Source: a bacterium (GTDB lineage Bacteria; Zixibacteria; MSB-5A5; GN15; FEB-12). From it: DNA of 13,862 bases. The notes beneath the pieces are model-generated. The model worked only from the letters and a program-made list of their open reading frames with translations, was not told the origin of the DNA and did no database searches. Of the stretch, positions 12,508 to 13,862 are shown piece after piece (the first letter of the stretch is position 1; the number at the start of each line of letters is the position of its first letter). A program made the translations under genes and the position numbers. The DNA is taken from contig JAUXBJ010000013.1 in the NCBI GenBank assembly GCA_030619425.1, forward strand, positions 1-13,862. Reading direction: 5' to 3'.

Positions 12508-13491
12508 CTACTCCTTGCGCCTTTGCTTTTCGGCGCGTTCATACGCCTTTATGATTTTCTGAACCAGCCGGTGTCTAACGACATCCTTTTCTGTAAGATA
12601 TACGAAGCTGATACCTTCAATGCCTTTGAGGATTTTTTGTACCCTTACCAGTCCCGAATTCTGAGGACGGTCCAGATCGATCTGGGTGATGTCTCCGGTA
12701 ATTATCGCTTTGGAGCTTTCTCCAATACGGGTCAGGAACATTTTCATCTGCGCACTGGTAGTGTTCTGGGCTTCATCGAGCACCACAAAAGCCTCGTTAA
12801 GAGTGCGTCCCCGCATGAAGGCCAGGGGCGCAATTTCGATCACGCCCATATCGAGAAGCTTGCGAATTTTGTCCGGTTGCAGCATGTCGTACAGAGCATC
12901 GTAGACCGGTCGCAAATATGGGTCCACCTTGGCTCGAATATCACCCGGAAGGAACCCCAGCGATTCCCCCGCTTCAACCGCCGGCCGCGTGAACACAAGA
13001 CGCTTGACCTTGTTAGCCTTCAGTTCGGCGACTGCCATGGCCACAGCCAGATAGGTTTTGCCGGTTCCGGCCGGTCCGATGGAAAAGACTACATCATGTC
13101 GATCGACCGCCTCGACATAACGAGACTGGCCCACCGTTTTCGGCTTTATCGCTTTCTTAAGCGCCGAGGTCAGAAGGTTCTCGGTAGAAATTTCCGAGGC
13201 CGGACCAAACCCGTTTTCCTTCACCATGCTGATAGCGTAATGAATGTACTGCTCGGTGATCATATCACCCTGCTTAACCCGAGTGACCAGATCCTCCAAA
13301 AGGCGTACAATGCGGTCGACGTCATGGGGCGCCCCCTCGACCGTGACCTGCTCGCCGCGGGCGATAACACGGCCGTCGAAATTCGATTCGATGATGCGGA
13401 GGAAGACGTCATTTTGCCCGAACAGCAACCGCTGATCGATACCTTCTACGGGAAAACTACTCGATTTCTTGTCCACCGGTTCCATAGTCAT
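12508..13491 (-). CDS. phoH: PhoH family ATPase (PhoH-like, YbeZ type)
   Basis: A 327-residue cytoplasmic P-loop ATPase of the PhoH/YbeZ family, linked to RNA metabolism and found next to ybeY in many bacteria. An N-terminal region of about 100 residues resembles a small RNA-binding-like fold (FGQNDVFLRIIESNFDGRVIARGEQVTVEG). The ATPase domain then shows Walker A GPAGTGKT at 139-146, the family block FTRPAVEAGESLGFLPGD at 167-184, Walker B VVLDEAQN at 236-243 and ITGDITQIDL at 264-273. Length is typical. It starts 9 bp after the aspS stop; no clear Shine-Dalgarno is seen, and a second ATG lies two codons downstream, so the exact start (13491 or 13485) is open. Next to pgpH and ybeY it probably works with YbeY in rRNA or mRNA processing, as proposed for YbeZ/YbeY in other bacteria. 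Confidence 0.95.
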   Translation of the reverse strand: MTMEPVDKKSSSFPVEGIDQRLLFGQNDVFLRIIESNFDGRVIARGEQVTVEGAPHDVDRIVRLLEDLVTRVKQGDMITEQYIHYAISMVKENGFGPASEISTENLLTSALKKAIKPKTVGQSRYVEAVDRHDVVFSIGPAGTGKTYLAVAMAVAELKANKVKRLVFTRPAVEAGESLGFLPGDIRAKVDPYLRPVYDALYDMLQPDKIRKLLDMGVIEIAPLAFMRGRTLNEAFVVLDEAQNTTSAQMKMFLTRIGESSKAIITGDITQIDLDRPQNSGLVRVQKILKGIEGISFVYLTEKDVVRHRLVQKIIKAYERAEKQRRKE

Positions 13492-13500
13492 TTTGCGCGC

Positions 13501-13862
13501 TCAGGATGACGGATCGGTCTTGAGCGTCAGGCCGAGTTCCTCCAACTGTTGCGGGTCGATTTCCGACGGCGCCCCGTCCATCAATGATACGGCATTGGTC
13601 GTCTTGGGGAAAGCAATAACGTCGCGAATCGATTCGGTGCCGCACATCAGTGACACCACCCGATCAAGACCCGGGGCCAGACCGGCGTGGGGTGGCGCAC
13701 CGTATTCCAGCGCTCTTAGCAGAAATCCAAACATGCGTTCGGCTCGTTGCTTGTCGATGCCGAGGATTCCGAGGATTTTCTCCTGCAAGTCGCGACGGTT
13801 TATCCGTTGTCCACCGGACGCGATCTCCCAACCGTTCACCACCAAGTCATACTGCTGTGCCC
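13501..13862 (-). CDS. aspS: Aspartyl-tRNA synthetase, C-terminal part (5' truncated by window)
   Basis: About 120 residues from the end of a bacterial-type class II aspartyl-tRNA synthetase, which charges tRNA-Asp in the cytoplasm. Reading continues without a start to the window edge, opening AQQYDLVVNGWEIASGG. Class II motif 3 is clear in PPHAGLAPGLDRVVSLMCG, followed by the conserved ESIRDVIAFPKT. The ending EIDPQQLEELGLTL also fits bacterial AspRS. Where many bacterial enzymes read GGGS(I/V)RIH, this one reads ASGGQRIN; the arginine is kept. The gene stops 9 bp before phoH and is the first visible member of the minus-strand operon. The bulk of the enzyme, including the anticodon-binding and GAD insertion domains, lies outside the window, so discriminating versus non-discriminating type (Asp only, or Asp and Asn) cannot be judged. 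Confidence 0.95.
   Translation of the reverse strand, partial: AQQYDLVVNGWEIASGGQRINRRDLQEKILGILGIDKQRAERMFGFLLRALEYGAPPHAGLAPGLDRVVSLMCGTESIRDVIAFPKTTNAVSLMDGAPSEIDPQQLEELGLTLKTDPSS

Noticed and set aside
12394..13509. 371-codon plus-strand frame opposite phoH
   Set aside because: It is the antisense shadow of the PhoH ATPase, whose Walker motifs are intact on the minus strand.

Overview
The window is bacterial chromosomal DNA, moderately GC-rich and densely coded on both strands, with two intergenic gaps packed with small palindromic repeats. No phylogenetic marker is complete. The aspS-phoH-pgpH-ybeY-corC order, the Tat-exported Fe-S aldo/keto reductase, the large multi-PAS kinase and the repeat-rich gaps would fit an environmental lineage such as a candidate phylum of the FCB group (Zixibacteria-like), but that is a weak inference.

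Layout. Bases 1-401 hold the 3' end of an FtsX/MacB-type ABC permease (+). Bases 402-699 are non-coding and carry a run of distinct inverted repeats. Two minus-strand genes follow, probably one transcription unit read from 3570 down to 700: an exported alpha/beta hydrolase with a TPR tail, then a Tat-exported aldo/keto reductase with a C-terminal double 4Fe-4S ferredoxin module. Bases 3571-4320 separate divergent genes and contain a nested-palindrome MITE-like element, a second copy of a repeat from the first gap, and a 28-bp hairpin. A 1353-residue membrane histidine kinase (+, 4321-8382) has a dCache-like sensor, five PAS domains, a kinase core and a degenerate receiver-like tail. A 155-bp convergent gap holds a third element bounded by 10-bp inverted repeats.

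From 13862 down to 8538 lies a tight minus-strand cluster: aspS (3' end), phoH, pgpH, ybeY and a CorC/HlyC-type CBS protein. Gaps are 9 bp and 21 bp, then two 4-bp ATGA overlaps, so these are almost certainly co-transcribed and partly translationally coupled. They link tRNA charging, RNA metabolism and ribosome maturation (PhoH, YbeY), a probable cyclic-di-AMP phosphodiesterase (PgpH) and a probable divalent-cation transport protein.

The coding genes belong to known families. The least explained material is the architecture of the palindromic elements in all three gaps, the degenerate receiver-like tail and cysteine-containing PAS domain of the kinase, and small hairpins at translation starts in the minus-strand operon. 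No CRISPR array, tRNA, rRNA or transposase gene was seen.
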